In this document: positions 48,929-60,246 of the stretch, piece by piece
Position numbering within the stretch: position 1 is the stretch's first letter
How the letters are laid out: every line of letters begins with the position of its first letter
From: Amborella trichopoda
Lineage: Eukaryota > Streptophyta > Magnoliopsida > Amborellales > Amborellaceae
Direction: 5' to 3'
Assembly (NCBI RefSeq): GCF_000471905.2
Contig: NW_006499973.1
Location: 3,326,878-3,390,877, forward strand
Length of the DNA: 64,000 nt
Translations under genes and position numbers: made by a program
The notes under the pieces: model-generated
Database searches by the model: none
What the model saw: the letters and a program-made list of their open reading frames with translations, nothing else
What the model was told of the DNA's origin: nothing

Positions 48929-50330
48929 TCATGGATGGTACTTCTTCAGGTATCGCCTGTTGATAGGGGGCATCGCCTCTTCCCCAGCAAAGTTCGCTAG
49001 TATATACACCTTGTTTAACGTAACCTTCTTGACTATGAATGGACCTTCCCACTTAAGCTTGAACTTTCCTTTGCGAGGCTCATGCATAACGATCGGTCTT
49101 TTGACTGCTCGTACTAGATCCCCACAAACGAATGAGCGAACCTTGATAGACTTGTTAAAGGCTCTCATCATTCTTCCTTGACTGAGCTCGAGTTTATGTT
49201 GGGCCTCTAGTCTCTTTTCATCAAGGGCATCTAGCTCTTGGTAGCGAAGCTTGACCCTCTTGTCCTCAGTTAGCCCCTGATGTATAGTGACATGGAGTGA
49301 GGGTATTTGAATTTCAAGAGGTAAGACCGCCTCACCTCCATTAACTAAAGAATAACGGGTGGAATTCGTAGCATTGCTAGTGGTGAGATAGGCCCACAGA
49401 GCCTCAAGCAGCTTCTCATGTCAGTTCTTCTTTGACTTTGAAACTGACTTCCGGAGTGTCCCACACAAAGTCTTGTTGAATGCCTCAGTTAAGCTATTGG
49501 CTCAAGGGTAGTACATAGTCGAGTACTTCCACTCGAAACCGGCTCTTGAATTGAGGGCAATTATCAGTGATTACTCGGTCAGGAACCCCGAACCCGTATA
49601 TGATGTGGTGCCGCATAAAGTTAGACACAGTGGTCCTCAGCACCTGTTTAAGAGGGATTGCCTCAGCCCATTTGGAGAAATAATATGGCTCCGGGGGCTG
49701 ATGAATGAGGCTCAAGTGAATTTGACACACCTGGCATCTCTTGGCATAGTTTTGAGCATCCTCCACAATGGAAGGCCAATAATAGTCGAGTCTGCATATG
49801 CGCTAATATAGCTTAGGGCCTGACTGATGCAACTCGCAGATGCCCGAGTGCACTTCTTCGAGCACTTTACTTGCCGCTTGTGTATCGATGCATCTAAGGA
49901 GGATTCCGTCTAATGACTGACAGAAGAGGCCATCCCCATCGAGAAGGGTGTACTTGGTGGACATCCGTCGTATGCATTTGAGCTCCATTTGATCTTGAGG
50001 TAGCTTTTCATGTTTTACGAAGTCCATGAAAGGCTCTCTCCAGTCTTCTACTTGTTCAACCTCCGGACACATCAGGTCGAATAATTTGAGCTCCTGCTCC
50101 TTGAGTTCAAATTCTTTACCTTGAGACATCTCCTGCTCTACCTTAATAACATCCTTGGCTGCAAGGAGCGCTTCGAATGGATAAGGTGCGCATTTAGGGA
50201 AGACTTCCCTTTCATCGTTGGCGTCAACCTCAGTCCTCAAGTCAATGTGTCTCCATTCAGTTACCCAGACTGGAGTAGACCCAGCTGAAGAGAATTGGAT
50301 GGTGGCGCCAAGCTTTGAGAGCGCATCGGC
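48929..50330 (-). pseudogene. int: Integrase (zinc-binding, core and C-terminal domain)
   Basis: Integrase inserts the element's cDNA into the chromosome. Read on the minus strand: an HHCC zinc-binding region (VHSGICELH near 49830; DYYWPSIVEDAQNYAKRCQVCQIH near 49710-49800); core with FSKWAEAIPLK, VITDNCPQF (second catalytic Asp, near 49556) and LTEAFNKTL (catalytic Glu, near 49475); C-terminal part 48929-49171 with GDLVRAVKRP and KWEGPF, a GPF-type motif. HQPPEPY runs straight into YFSKWAEAI, so the segment with the first catalytic Asp is missing. Stops and frame changes occur. Confidence 0.87.
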
Positions 50331-50864
50331 CTGCGAGTTTTTCCTTCTAGGGATGTGACATAGGGAGAAATCATCAAATTGGCCCATATAAGGTTTGGTT
50401 GTGTCATGATAAGGCTTGAGAGTATCCTTCCTTACGTCATAAATCCCTTTAAGTTACCGGATGACCAGCTCAGAGTCACCGAAGATATTTAGTTGCTTGA
50501 GGTCTAGTTCTTGGGAAATCTCCAATCCAATTATGAGGGCTTGATACTCTACTTCATTATGGGAAAATGCCCCTACGAATGAGAAGGCTAGTGGAATCAT
50601 CCCACCATTGGGAGTCAGAGACACAACTCCGGCACCCCCCTTATCAGACTGGAATACTCTGTCAAAGTACATCTCCCACGGCCAATTCAGCATTGTGCAG
50701 AAAAGTTCTTCATCTGGGAGATCACTTGACGAGGGAGATTCCGAAGGCACTGGGTGAGCTGCGAGGAAATATGCTAGGGCTTGTCCTTTGACTGCTTGCT
50801 GTGGCACATACATGATGTTGAACTCCATCAGCAATAACGCCCACTTGGTTAAACATTCAGACAA
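50331..50864 (-). pseudogene. Second RNase H domain (Tat-type)
   Basis: RNase H degrades RNA in RNA-DNA hybrids. The 136-codon stretch holds, after a WALLLMEFNIMYVPQ tail of the first domain, MYFDR (residue D68), GGAGVVSLTPNGG, NEVEYQALIIGLE (E104/E106) and NIFGDSELVI (D130). Downstream, HIPRRKNSQADALSKLG near 50340 is the last element. These four acidic positions in this order identify an RNase H fold separate from the Ty3-type one at 50871-51134. A stop separates 50454 from the next part. Having two RNases H is a known trait of Tat-lineage elements. Confidence 0.82.
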
Positions 50865-50870
50865 GCATGG

Positions 50871-51134
50871 TTAAGTCATAAGGAACTTGACCGGATCTGC
50901 CTTGGAGATTAATTTGAGCTCGTGACCAAGCAAGTAATGGCGGAGCTTCAGTACCGCGAAGATCAAGGCTAGGCACATCTTTTCAATGGGAGAGTAATTC
51001 TTCTCGACACCTTGCATTCTGCGGCTAAGATAATAGAGCGCTAACTCTTTTCCCTCATAATTGTTCTGTTCCCAAAGTTCCCCGAATGACTCATCAAGGG
51101 TGGTCATGTACAGGATAAGAGGCCTTCCTAACAC
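50871..51134 (-). pseudogene. First (Ty3-type) RNase H domain
   Basis: 87 codons with RPLILYMTTLDES, NNYEGKELALYYLSRRMQ, NYSPIEKMCLALIFAVLKLRHY and LISKADPVKFLMT. This pattern (YxSR, E-K-xCLALVFA, KLRHY) is the standard Ty3/gypsy RNase H. It follows the RT tail (51140-51440) after frame breaks. Confidence 0.83.
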
Positions 51135-52080
51135 CGGGGTGGAGAGTATCGGTGATTCAACAGGTATTGCTTGATGTCATCGAGTGCCGCTTGTCATGCC
51201 TCAACCCATATGAAAGGAGTGTCCTTCTTCAGGAGGTTTGAAAAGGGTTTGCATCATCCTAAAAGGTTCGAGATGAACCTGCGGATGTAGGCGAGCTGTC
51301 CTTGGAGAGACCACAGTTCATGGAGGGCTGTAGGCAGCAGCATGTCCTGAATTACTTTAATTTTGACCGGCTCTATCTCTAGTCCGTGGTACCTCACAAT
51401 GAACCCTAAGAATTTTCCGAAGCGTATGCCGAAGGTGCATTTCTAGGGGTTCATCTTTAGTTGGTGACGTCGCAGCCTTTCACATACCTTTTTAAGGTCT
51501 TGCATATGAGTGTCTTTTGTTTCGGACTTGACCACCAAGTCATTCACATAGCACTCGACCTCCTTGTGAATCATGTCTTTGAAGATGGTCATCATGGCTA
51601 GCTGATACGTGGCACTGGTGTTTTTTAACCTGAAAGGAATCACAGTGTAACAGAAGACACCTTTTGGGGTCAAGAACGTAGTGGCCTCCTTGTCCTCTTG
51701 CGCCATCCTGATTTGATTGTTACTGGGGTACCCATCCATGAAGGAGAAGATCTGACAATGAGTTGTGGAATAAACCAGCAACTTGGTGAACGGTAGGGGA
51801 AAGTCGTCCCAGGGGCAGGCAATGTTCAAATCGTGAAAGTCAATAAAGATACTGATTTAGCCATTTTTCTTCTCCATTGGAACAACATTTGCCAGCCATC
51901 TTTGGGTATTGACTTCCTGTATGAGTCCGGCTTGCCTGAGCTTGTCTACCTCGACATCGATCTGCATCTTGAGGTCGGGTCTGAACCTTCTTGATTTCTG
52001 CTTCATGGTTTTGATGGATGGATCAATGCTAAGATGATGAAGAGCAATTTGAGGGTCTAGACCTGGCATCTCATGATAAT
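51135..52080 (-). pseudogene. rt: Reverse transcriptase
   Basis: Copies RNA to DNA. 51857-52069: GLDPQIALHHLSIDPS, SRRFRPDLK, VDKLRQAGLIQEV, WLANVVPMEKKNG. 51443-51829: DLNIACPWDDFPLP, FSFMDGYPSNNQIRMA (first catalytic Asp kept), GVFCYTVIPFRLKNTSATYQ, and ECYVNDLVVKSE. The family's Y-x-D-D box is here Y-V-N-D (codon AAT near 51542-51544), so one metal-binding Asp is lost. 51140-51440 holds FGKFLGFIVRYHGLEIEP and LQGQLAYIRRFISNL. At least four stops. Confidence 0.88.
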
Positions 52081-52300
52081 GCCAAGAGAAGACATCTCGG
52101 TTTGCTCGAAGGAGGAAAGTCTAACTTTCTTTCTCTTCTGAGGACATTTTTGTTGAGATGAAAGTTGGCCTTGGATCAGCCTCATCCCCCAGGTTGATAT
52201 CTTCAAGCTCGTCAGCCGTGGCATGACCGTCTTCTTCCCACTCCTCGAGAGCTTCCTAGAGCTCCTCGTCAGGGGATTCGTCAGTATTCTCATTGACCTC
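52081..52300 (-). pseudogene. Acidic segment before RT
   Basis: Frame with ENTDESPDEEL, EALEEWEEDGHATADELEDI, NLGDEADPRPTFISTKMS and FLLRANRDVFSWHYHEMPG. Such an acidic block and the W-x-YxEMPG motif precede RT in this lineage. One stop near 52258 and one near 52120. Confidence 0.75.
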
Positions 52301-52327
52301 GAGTTTGGAAACCCATGATCTTGACAT

Positions 52328-52640
52328 CTAGTCTTCTAGGAGGGACCCAGTGTGGGAGACGAACCCTGGTCTCTGGCTGGTCTGGGCAATGGAAGGGTCA
52401 GCTACAAACGGGGAGTCCATGACCTCCTGACTGGGATCACTTGGTGCTTGCCCTGAGCTAGGCGACATTTCATGCATTTGGATCATGTGGCAGGCCTCAT
52501 GGGAATAAGAGCTCAAAGATGGCTCAGTTTTGGTTCAGGCTGTCAGGGCGTCAGCGGTTGTTGAGAATCTAGCCGCTCAGAGCAACATCTCTTTGAGGTG
52601 TTCTTGTTGCGATTCTCTGAGGCTGGTGGTTTTGAGCTCT
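52328..52640 (-). pseudogene. gag: gag C-terminal linker, element G
   Basis: 62-codon stretch with SYSHEACHMIQMHEMSPSSG, equivalent to EACHMVQISEAS at 21780. The text upstream (52520-52640) corresponds to the ANALTIQ segment at 8840. It runs directly into the acidic pre-RT segment, with no protease in between. Confidence 0.65.
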
Positions 52641-53499
52641 CTATCTAGAGCGGCACTGGTTAGGTCCCTCAATCTCACCCTCCGGATCCTGGAGGATCAG
52701 GCAGCGCATGTCTCAGGTTTCAGGGGAGACCCGAGACATTTATGAGATCTGTCACTCGGCAAACTCATTCGAAAATAGGGGCAAGTGTTACCAACCGGTG
52801 AGAGAGGAATTTTGAAGGTGGGTTCTGGGCTTACTCGGGCTGACTCGCGTGGGCGACCTCTTTTATCACGAAGAAAGCCCCCCAGTAATAACACTGGTTC
52901 GAAATCGCCTCCCATGGCTCGTATTCTTCTTATTTTCTACTTTTTTGCAATCACACATGTATATGGCAAAGGGTATGGATAGGTGGGTCAGACCTTACCT
53001 TTTTCCTCTCTGATGAACATACACAAGCATACACATTCAGAAAGAAGAAAGAAAGATGGGGGGAGAGAAGAATTCGACCAAGCAAGCATATCAGAGTAGT
53101 GACTAGGCTGGTTGAGACTTGGACTAACGTGGTAGCAAAATGGGCTTGATAACGAAGACCGGCTCACAGAATCACTACTAGACGTTATTACCAATGTTGA
53201 CCAGCTAAGCACGATGGTTGGTCTGTCGTGGTTGCAAAGCGGGCCAAGTGATCTTGGCGCAACAACATTACGACAAGATGATAGGCTTGTCATGGGATGC
53301 TAACCTCAATCTCTCTTGGTCAAATGCAACAGTAGCAGAGGAATGGTTGAAGAGAAGAAGGGAATAGAAAGAAGGAGAAGAAAAGAATGGAATAGAAAGA
53401 AGGAGAGAGAATAAGGAAGAGACGAAGGAGAAGAAGGAAGAGAGGAGGGAGAAGGGAGAGAAGATGCAATATGTGTTAGACATTGCCGACTGTTTCAGA

Positions 53500-54050
53500 A
53501 GATGAGGGGGAGAGGAAGCGGTCGACGCTAAGTCTCACCAACTAACAGAAGAAGAGAGAGAAAACAAGTCGATGCTAGGTCTCATTGACTGACAGAGGAA
53601 GAGAGAGAAAACCAATCGACGTGAGGTCCCACTGACTGACAGAGGAAGAGAGAGAAAATCAATCGGTGCTAGGTTTCATCAACTAACACAGGAAGAGAGA
53701 AAACCAGTCAGTGCTAGGTCTTGTCAAATGATAGAGCAAGAGAGAGAAACACAGTCGATGCTAGGTCTAGGCGACTAGCAGAGAAAGAGAGAGAAAACTA
53801 ATCGGCTCGAAGTCTCACCGATTGAAAGAGGAAGAGAGAGAAACCCAGTCTGCGCTAGGTCTCACTGATTGAGAGATGAAGAGAGAAAATCAGCCGGCAT
53901 TAAGTGTTGTCAACTGACAGAGGAAGAGAGAGAAAACCAATCAATACTAAGTCTCGCCAATTGATAGAGGAAGAGAGAAAAATCCAGTCGGTGCTAGGTC
54001 TTGCCGATTGACAGAGAGAGAGAGGAGATCAACCGGTGCTAAGCCTCGTT
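53500..54050. repeat. 47-48-bp minisatellite inside LTR H
   Basis: About 11 units with gacagaggaagagagagaaa, (c/a)caatcg(a/g) and gtgctaggtctc. Starts at 53591, 53638 and 53686 are 47-48 bp apart. It occupies the same part of the LTR as the 55-bp array in LTR F, but has a different unit. Confidence 0.82.
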
Positions 54051-54059
54051 GGTTGCATC

Positions 54060-54320
54060 AGAAGGGGACAAATGGAGATAGAGATGAGAGGAGAAGATGG
54101 AGAAAGAGATAGGGAAGAGAGAGAGAAAGAGAGAAAACGAGAGCAGAGAGAGAAAGAGAGAGAAGAGAGAGAAAGGGAGAGTACAGAGAGACAGAGAGGA
54201 GAGAGAGAAAGTGAGAGAAGAGAGAAAGAGAGAAGAGAGGGAAAGAGAGAAGAGAAAGAAAGAGAGAAAATAAGGAGAGAGAAAGAGAGAGAGGGAGGAG
54301 AGAGAAAGTTGCCTGCCTCA
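54060..54320. repeat. GA-rich simple sequence
   Basis: About 260 bp of gagagaaagagaga-type text next to the minisatellite. It is the over-long counterpart of the pyrimidine tract of the other LTRs. The Leu/Ser-rich and Arg/Glu-rich frames here are artefacts. Confidence 0.85.
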
Positions 54321-55499
54321 AGAGGACCGACCCTTTTCTTCTCTCTCCTCTTTCTCTCTAAGACGTACTCATAGGATCAAGCAAGGAATATCGTCAAACA
54401 ATCAACTGAAGGCCGAGGAGTCCCGTTTACAATGAGGCAGTGCCTGTTTATATAGAATTGTGCCCAAACATGGGTGGATTGATCAAAATAAGACCTAATT
54501 GCTGAAAATTAAGATTTAATTGAATTAAAATAAATTTTAAAAATAGGTGAAAAAGGATTGTTTGGCCCCTGCCTAACAATGTGTTGAATTTCAGAACAGT
54601 CGCTGCTGTTGCTAGAGAACTTGTGTGATCTTCCATGGTTGACCCGTTTGATCGATTTGGAGCCCGGATGAAGATTTCGCAACTTTTGAATTTTGGCTGG
54701 AATCTAGAATCGGTGGCTGGAATTTTAGTTACTTCGTCGGCTTCGTGCATAAAATCTAATTGTCCATTATGTACTAGGTTCGGATCAATGATAGCCCTAG
54801 ACCTTACGCACACAAGGAATTGGTTTCACATTGATCCGTTGCACGAGCGTCATGATTTGGTCCATTGAGCAAGGCGTGTCGCTGCTGAATTTTCTGCAAT
54901 TTATTCACGGATCAGCAACTTCTCTCTACCTTTTGTCCTTGCTCGGACATCGTCTCGGGGTGTGCCACAAATCAAATTGTTCATCTTGATGAGATGAATA
55001 TGCTCACCAAATTTGGGAGCGATCCGACTTAGAACGCATGAGTTACGAGCCCCAAAAGTGATTGCCCGTGATGGTAAAAACAGCCACCTTTAATGGTGTT
55101 TTGATGCAATGAGGCCACACGGGAATAGTGTGCGACCCCTCCTATTTCAATGTTTTACTCATATCTTTATCCTGGAGTGTCTAATTAAGCCGAAACTTGA
55201 CCCATAGAGGCTTTCAACCATGCCGGATCTAATGGTGGTGGTCCCATAGTGATTTTATGCACAGAAAATGTGGTTCCAATTGTAAGATCCGTGTCAGGGT
55301 GCTAGAGGCCATTTTTCTGAAAGTTATTCCTTTGTGTTCACTGCCTTAGACATGTTGAAATGCAACGAAACTTAGCAGGTGGTCTCTAGGACTGCTGATG
55401 ACGATCTTGACGAATTTTGGTTCCATTGAGACTGTCAGGAATTTTCATTGTTTTGTAGGCTTTATTGACCTGCTAGGTGCTGAAAAATACGTTCAAACA

Positions 55500-58400
55500 G
55501 CTTGCCCCATCAAATTTTGTGCTTCAAGAGAAGTGAGAAGGACAATCATTCAAAAAATTTCCTTCGGCTTTTACTTTTTTCCTTCCTAGCCATAGGACCA
55601 CATGAACGCTGAGGAGATTCATGTAATGGTGTAACTAGGCTGCTCAGAAGTAAGGATGCATTGTTCGTGGGTCCGTCTGTTGAGACTTTAGGGGGAAAGG
55701 AGACTTTTTTTAGGGATCTTGTCAAATTCCTCACCTTTGTGCAAACTGTTTGTGATTCCGAATCTGAGGATTTTGTACGGACCTCATTAGTCAGAATCGG
55801 GCCCATCTGACAATTGAGTGCCATGGCGAAGGGCATTGTTCCCATTTGGTCTGGGTTCATTAGTTTGCTTTGGTAGATGTTGTTTCCTGCTACACCAGGT
55901 TTGCTTTTGACATTCAGAGTACCACTTTAGGTCTCGACTAACGGGTTCAGTCGGAGGCAGTGTTAGCCAGTCTCGAAGGTCTGGGTCTATCGGCTAGGAG
56001 AGCTGAAGTCTTTGGTAGGTTCTCCCCTTGCTTTTTCAATTTCTTGCCTTTGTAATGTTTGTTTCTTATAGTGTAATTGTGACCTCATGAGAATAATGTT
56101 CTTTCTCATGAGACTTGTCTTGCCGTCATGGCGAGTCTTCTATCTTTCAAGTTCTTTTGCAACTGGACTCAGACTGTCAGAATCTTTTCCTTGAAGCTCA
56201 TGATTTTAGGTTCCTGGTTTTTATGTCACCAAGGAATTTCTTCTTTTGATTGAGGATTGAAGCTTCCTGTTGAGGCGAGTGTTGCATCAACCTATTTATT
56301 TATTCAAGAGTCCTTTGCGAATTTTCTCTTGGTCTTGGGAAGCGGTGCCATAGTAACGGTTTTCATAAACTTCTTTTTATGGGGTTCTTTTACCCATGAA
56401 CTTCTGGTTATGTCCACCCTTTTTTTTTTCATTCTTGATCATGATGCCCTTTCGGGTTTTCACCATGCCCGTTTTCTTTATTCACATAACTCTTTTACTC
56501 ATGGTTTCATGACCATGGTCGTCCGTCATTTTTACTCATAACGTTCCCTTGTTTAGGTATACACTATGCCCGTTGTTCTTTTCTCTTTTTCTTTGTGAAG
56601 GTGTGTTTAAGGTCACGCCTCCTAGACCTATGCAAAACAGTTTAATGTCATGCGGCCTGGACATGCACTATGGTTTAAGGTCATACAGCTGGACCGCAAT
56701 GATGATGGATTGCAGTCTATGAAGGCCTTAAAGTGAGTATGGTGGTGGTTTCACTCACTTGGGGAGATGGCTAGGGGCTACCTATGAGAGATGGACGATG
56801 TATGAAATGTGAGTGGATGATGGTGACCCACTAACTTACAACGAGTATGAATAGCGTGATCATTCGCCGTTTTGTGAGCATGGGTGAGACTCACTGGGGA
56901 ATGAGGTATGGGGATGAAATGAATGGACTCACTGAGGAGGTAATGAAGGTGGTGCGCGCACACTATCAGGTAGGTTGGGAAAGGCATGCGTGAAAGTGCA
57001 CGTAAAGGTGTGTGCATGTATGTGGGGGTGAGTTTATGGTCATGCCTCTATGACCTGGGCAAAGCAGTTTATCGTCATCCTAGCAGGACGTGCATTATGG
57101 TTTAAGGTCATACAGCTGGACCGTGGTTGCTGAGCCTTTTAATGTCATGCGTCTAGGACGGGTGCTATGCTTTAAGGTCCCACAACTAGACCGTGGTTAT
57201 GTAGTTTAAAGTCATACGACTACGACCATGCAGTTTAAGGTCGTGGAACTAGACCTCCGCTACAGTTTAAATTCATATAGTTTGGACCATGGTGTTGTGC
57301 AGTTTAAGGTCTTGCAGCACGGACCACCGCTACAATTTACTAAGGTGTTGTGCAATTTAAGGTCATGCAGCACGGACCACAGCTACAGTTTAAGGTCATA
57401 TAGTTTGGATCATGAAGTTTAGGATCATGTTTCTAGACCAAGGCTGTGCAGCATAGGATCGTGCAGCATGGATTGAGGCTGTGCAGTTTAAGGTCGTGCT
57501 ACATGGACTAAGGCTATGCAGTTTAGGGTCATATAGCACGGACCGAGGCTATGCAGTTTAGGGTCGTGTAGCATGGACCGAGGCTATGCAATTTAAGGTC
57601 ATGCAGCACGGACCGAGGCTATGCAGTTTAGGGTCGTGCACCATAGACCGAGGCTATGCAGTTTAGGGTCGTGCAGCACAAACCGAGGCTATGCAGTTTA
57701 GGCTCGTGCAGCACGGACCGAGGCTGTGTAGTTTAGGGTCATGCAGCATGGACCGAGGCTAAGCAGTTAAGGGTCACGCAGCACGGACCGAGGCAATGCA
57801 GTTTAGGGTCATGCAGCACAGACCGAGGCTGTGCAGTTTAGAGTCATGCAGCACGGACAGAGGCTGTGCAATTTAGGGTCATGCAGCATGGAACAAGGCT
57901 GTGCATTTTAGGGTCGTGCAGCACGGATCAAGGCTGTGCATTTTAGGGTCATGTAGCACGGACCGAGGCTACGTAGTTTAGCACACGGACCGAGGTTGTG
58001 CAATTTAGGGTCGTGCAACACAAACCGAGGCTATGAAGTTTAATGTCGTGCAGCCTGGACCGAGGCTGTGCAATTTAGGGTCGCGCAGCATGGACAAAGG
58101 CTGTGCAGTTTATTATTGTGCAGCATGGATCGAGGCTGTACAGTTTAGGATCGTGCAGCATGGACCGAGGTTATACAGTTTAGGGTCGTGCAGCATGGAC
58201 CGAGGCTATGCAGTTTAGGGTCTTACAGCACAGACCGACATTGTGCAGTTTAGGGTCGTGCAGCACGGACCGATGCTGCGCAGTTTAAGGTCATGCAGCA
58301 TAGACCGAGGCTATGCAATTTACGGTCATGCAACACGAACCGTCGCTGGCTCACCATGTAGGTGGAGCTCCATGGGGAATAGGTCTGTGGATGGCGATCC

Positions 58401-59175
58401 GACTCCCTGGGGATAAAATGGTTGAGGCCATTCACAAACTGAAGGCTTTGATTGAAATGGTGACTTGATGAAGGCTGGTCAACAGAGGTAGACTTCACTA
58501 GGGTTTAAAGGAGGTAAGCATACTCTTTTTTGAATTGGCTTATGAAGATAATCCGACTCCCTAAGGATAAGATAGCTTAGTGTGATACAGAATTGAAGAG
58601 GTAAGAATGACCCTAACCCCACTGCGGATGATCGGCTGCAGTTTGGGTGTGACTCCTATTGGGGGATGAAGGACAGCTCCTGACTTCATTTTGGAAGTCA
58701 CGGTTTGGGTGCAATGGCCCATCTGTAACTTCACTGGGGATGACACATCATGGCTTTGGTGCAACTTCACTAGGGGTAGTGGTAGGGCATACATTGCTTG
58801 AAATATGGTCGGCGCCATATGTAGCTCTAATGGTCTATTGTGAATATTCAACCGGCGCTGAGTTCTCACTACATAACTGGCACTGGGTTGTTAAAGATTG
58901 ACCTGTGACGTTATCTAAGTCAACTGACACTAGGGTTGTATTTTGAAACTCACCTGGTGCTAAGTCAAGCGGCACTAGGGTTGTATTTGGAAACTCACCG
59001 GGTGCTAAGTCAACCGATGCTAGGGCCTTCTTGAAATTTACACCAAGCGATAAGTCAATCGACGCAAGGGATGAGAGTTACCTCGGGTCGAGGCCCGATC
59101 CGGCTCGTTGTTGCTTGGCTTCCTTTTGATGCAACTGGATTTATGAGTTTGTGAGGGGCATTTGAGGGCAGCGTA
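55500..59175 (-). other. 3' UTR of element H
   Basis: Block order as in E and G: conserved block at 56480-56560 (ttactcatggtttcatgacc), ctcactggggaat words at 56880-56940, the large 35-bp array 57060-58340, then tgactccctggggat block at 58370-58760 and a cggcactaggg repeat at 58915-59060. No gene. Confidence 0.65.
57060..58340. repeat. 35-bp tandem array in 3' UTR H
   Basis: Unit atgcagtttagggtcgtgca followed by gcacggaccgaggct. Starts at 57621, 57656 and 57691 are 35 bp apart; about 25-30 units, more regular from 57480 to 58330. It is the expanded form of units in the 3' UTRs of E and G and of the 18-kb element. Too close-packed and no spacers, so not a CRISPR array. Confidence 0.87.
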
Positions 59176-59194
59176 TTCTATAAAAGGGGGTAAA
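59176..59194 (+). promoter_or_regulatory. Antisense TATA box, element H
   Basis: TTCTATAAAAGGGGGTAAA, then cccgtttcctttatttttcaccga and GGGTAAAAAC. Same block as at 15336 (minus) and 36133 (plus). Faces the PMD gene about 1.07 kb downstream. Confidence 0.6.
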
Positions 59195-60246
59195 ATCCCG
59201 TTTCCTTTATTTTTCACCGAGGGTAAAAACTTAAGTAACAGTTTTCTTTAACAGTGAGGAGAGGGTGTGCCCAGTTGGAGTTTCGACAAGCAGTGATATT
59301 TCAGCAAGAGTTTTACAAGAAAGATTTTTTGACAAAAAACAGGATTCCGTCAAGGGTCATGCAAAGAAAACCTTCAGCATGTGGACTTTGCCCAGAATTG
59401 GCGAAGTTGCAGAGAGAGTAGCAGGGAAAGGAAAATGCTCTGGGAAGTTTTTCGTGAAAGTGGAAATTTTGGGTGCAGTTTTCCTCTATGGTAGGTATTT
59501 TTAAGGGTTTCCCAGTGATTGTGGAAGCTTTTCGGCATTGCTCGTGGTGTTGCAAACTTTTTTGGGAACTTGGAGAAAGTTTACAGGAGTTTTTCGGTGA
59601 GGTTCTGGTGACACTCAGGCCCAAAACATGGGCAGGAAAGTTCTTCAGTGGGTTTCCAACAGCGGAAAAGTTCCCGCGGGAGACAAACGATCGCAGTAGG
59701 TGGACCGTATGATTGTAGGAGGTGAACCATTGTGGGGAAGGCGTACGGTTGGTGATGGTTTGTCTGTCCTTGGAAATCATGTAATTATCAATCGCTAGTG
59801 TGTGAGGCGGTGCTGAAAGACCTGGAGACGGTTGTCAGTCGGCATAGCTAAGTTCGAGGTGTCGCGAGCATGATTCGTGGCACGTGCGAGAAATTTGACC
59901 TCAGTCGGCACTAGCCTTGAACAAGCTCAACTGTCACTGGGGTGTTGGCAACCTCAAGCGGTGCTGAGTGCTGAAAGACTCAATCTGCGCTAGGTTTTAG
60001 CACTCAGCCGGCGTTGAGTGCTAAAAGACTTAACCGGTGCTAGTTGTTGGCTCTCAACCGGCGCTGAGTGCTGAAATACTTAACCGGCGCTAGGTGTTGG
60101 CGCTCAACCGATGCTGGGTACTTGAGAAGCTTGATCGGCACTGAGTGTTTATCAAACTCACCCGACGATAAGTGTTTGAGAGGCTCAACCATCGCTGTTT
60201 CAGTGCCTTAACAGCTTTTGGGAGTGAACCACTAAATCCATTTGCA
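59195..60246 (+). other. Leader of the PMD gene, element H
   Basis: About 1 kb. A short open frame (59265-59504) is not conserved in the other leaders. 59900-60200 is a loose tandem repeat of ctcaaccggcgctgagtgct units of about 45-50 bp. A comparable leader with its own tandem repeat precedes the minus-strand gene (14440-14610). Confidence 0.5.

Larger units (their letters stand above)
43101..52656 (-). mobile_element. Minus-strand element G carrying the polymerase region
   Basis: 3' LTR 44708-43101 (internally deleted), 3' UTR 44709-47860, antisense leader remnant to about 48925, pol 48929-52293, gag tail 52328-52640. At 52656 it is interrupted by LTR H, so its gag and 5' LTR lie outside the window. 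Protease and PMD gene are not seen. Confidence 0.75.
52657..55499 (-). repeat. 3' LTR of element H
   Basis: Plus-strand TGGTTAGG at 52657 is the reverse of CCTAACCA; the other end is TGTTTGAACGTATTT read from 55499. 2843 bp. Contains a TATA-like TTTATATAG near 54448, a purine-rich tract and a 47-bp minisatellite. Confidence 0.83.

Noticed and set aside
54036..54374. Glu/Arg-rich frame on plus and Leu/Ser-rich frame on minus
   Set aside because: Simple GA sequence inside an LTR; same tract is present in other LTRs without the frame.
57060..58340. Regular 35-bp repeats resembling a CRISPR array
   Set aside because: No unique spacers between units, units diverged, and the surroundings are plant retrotransposon DNA.
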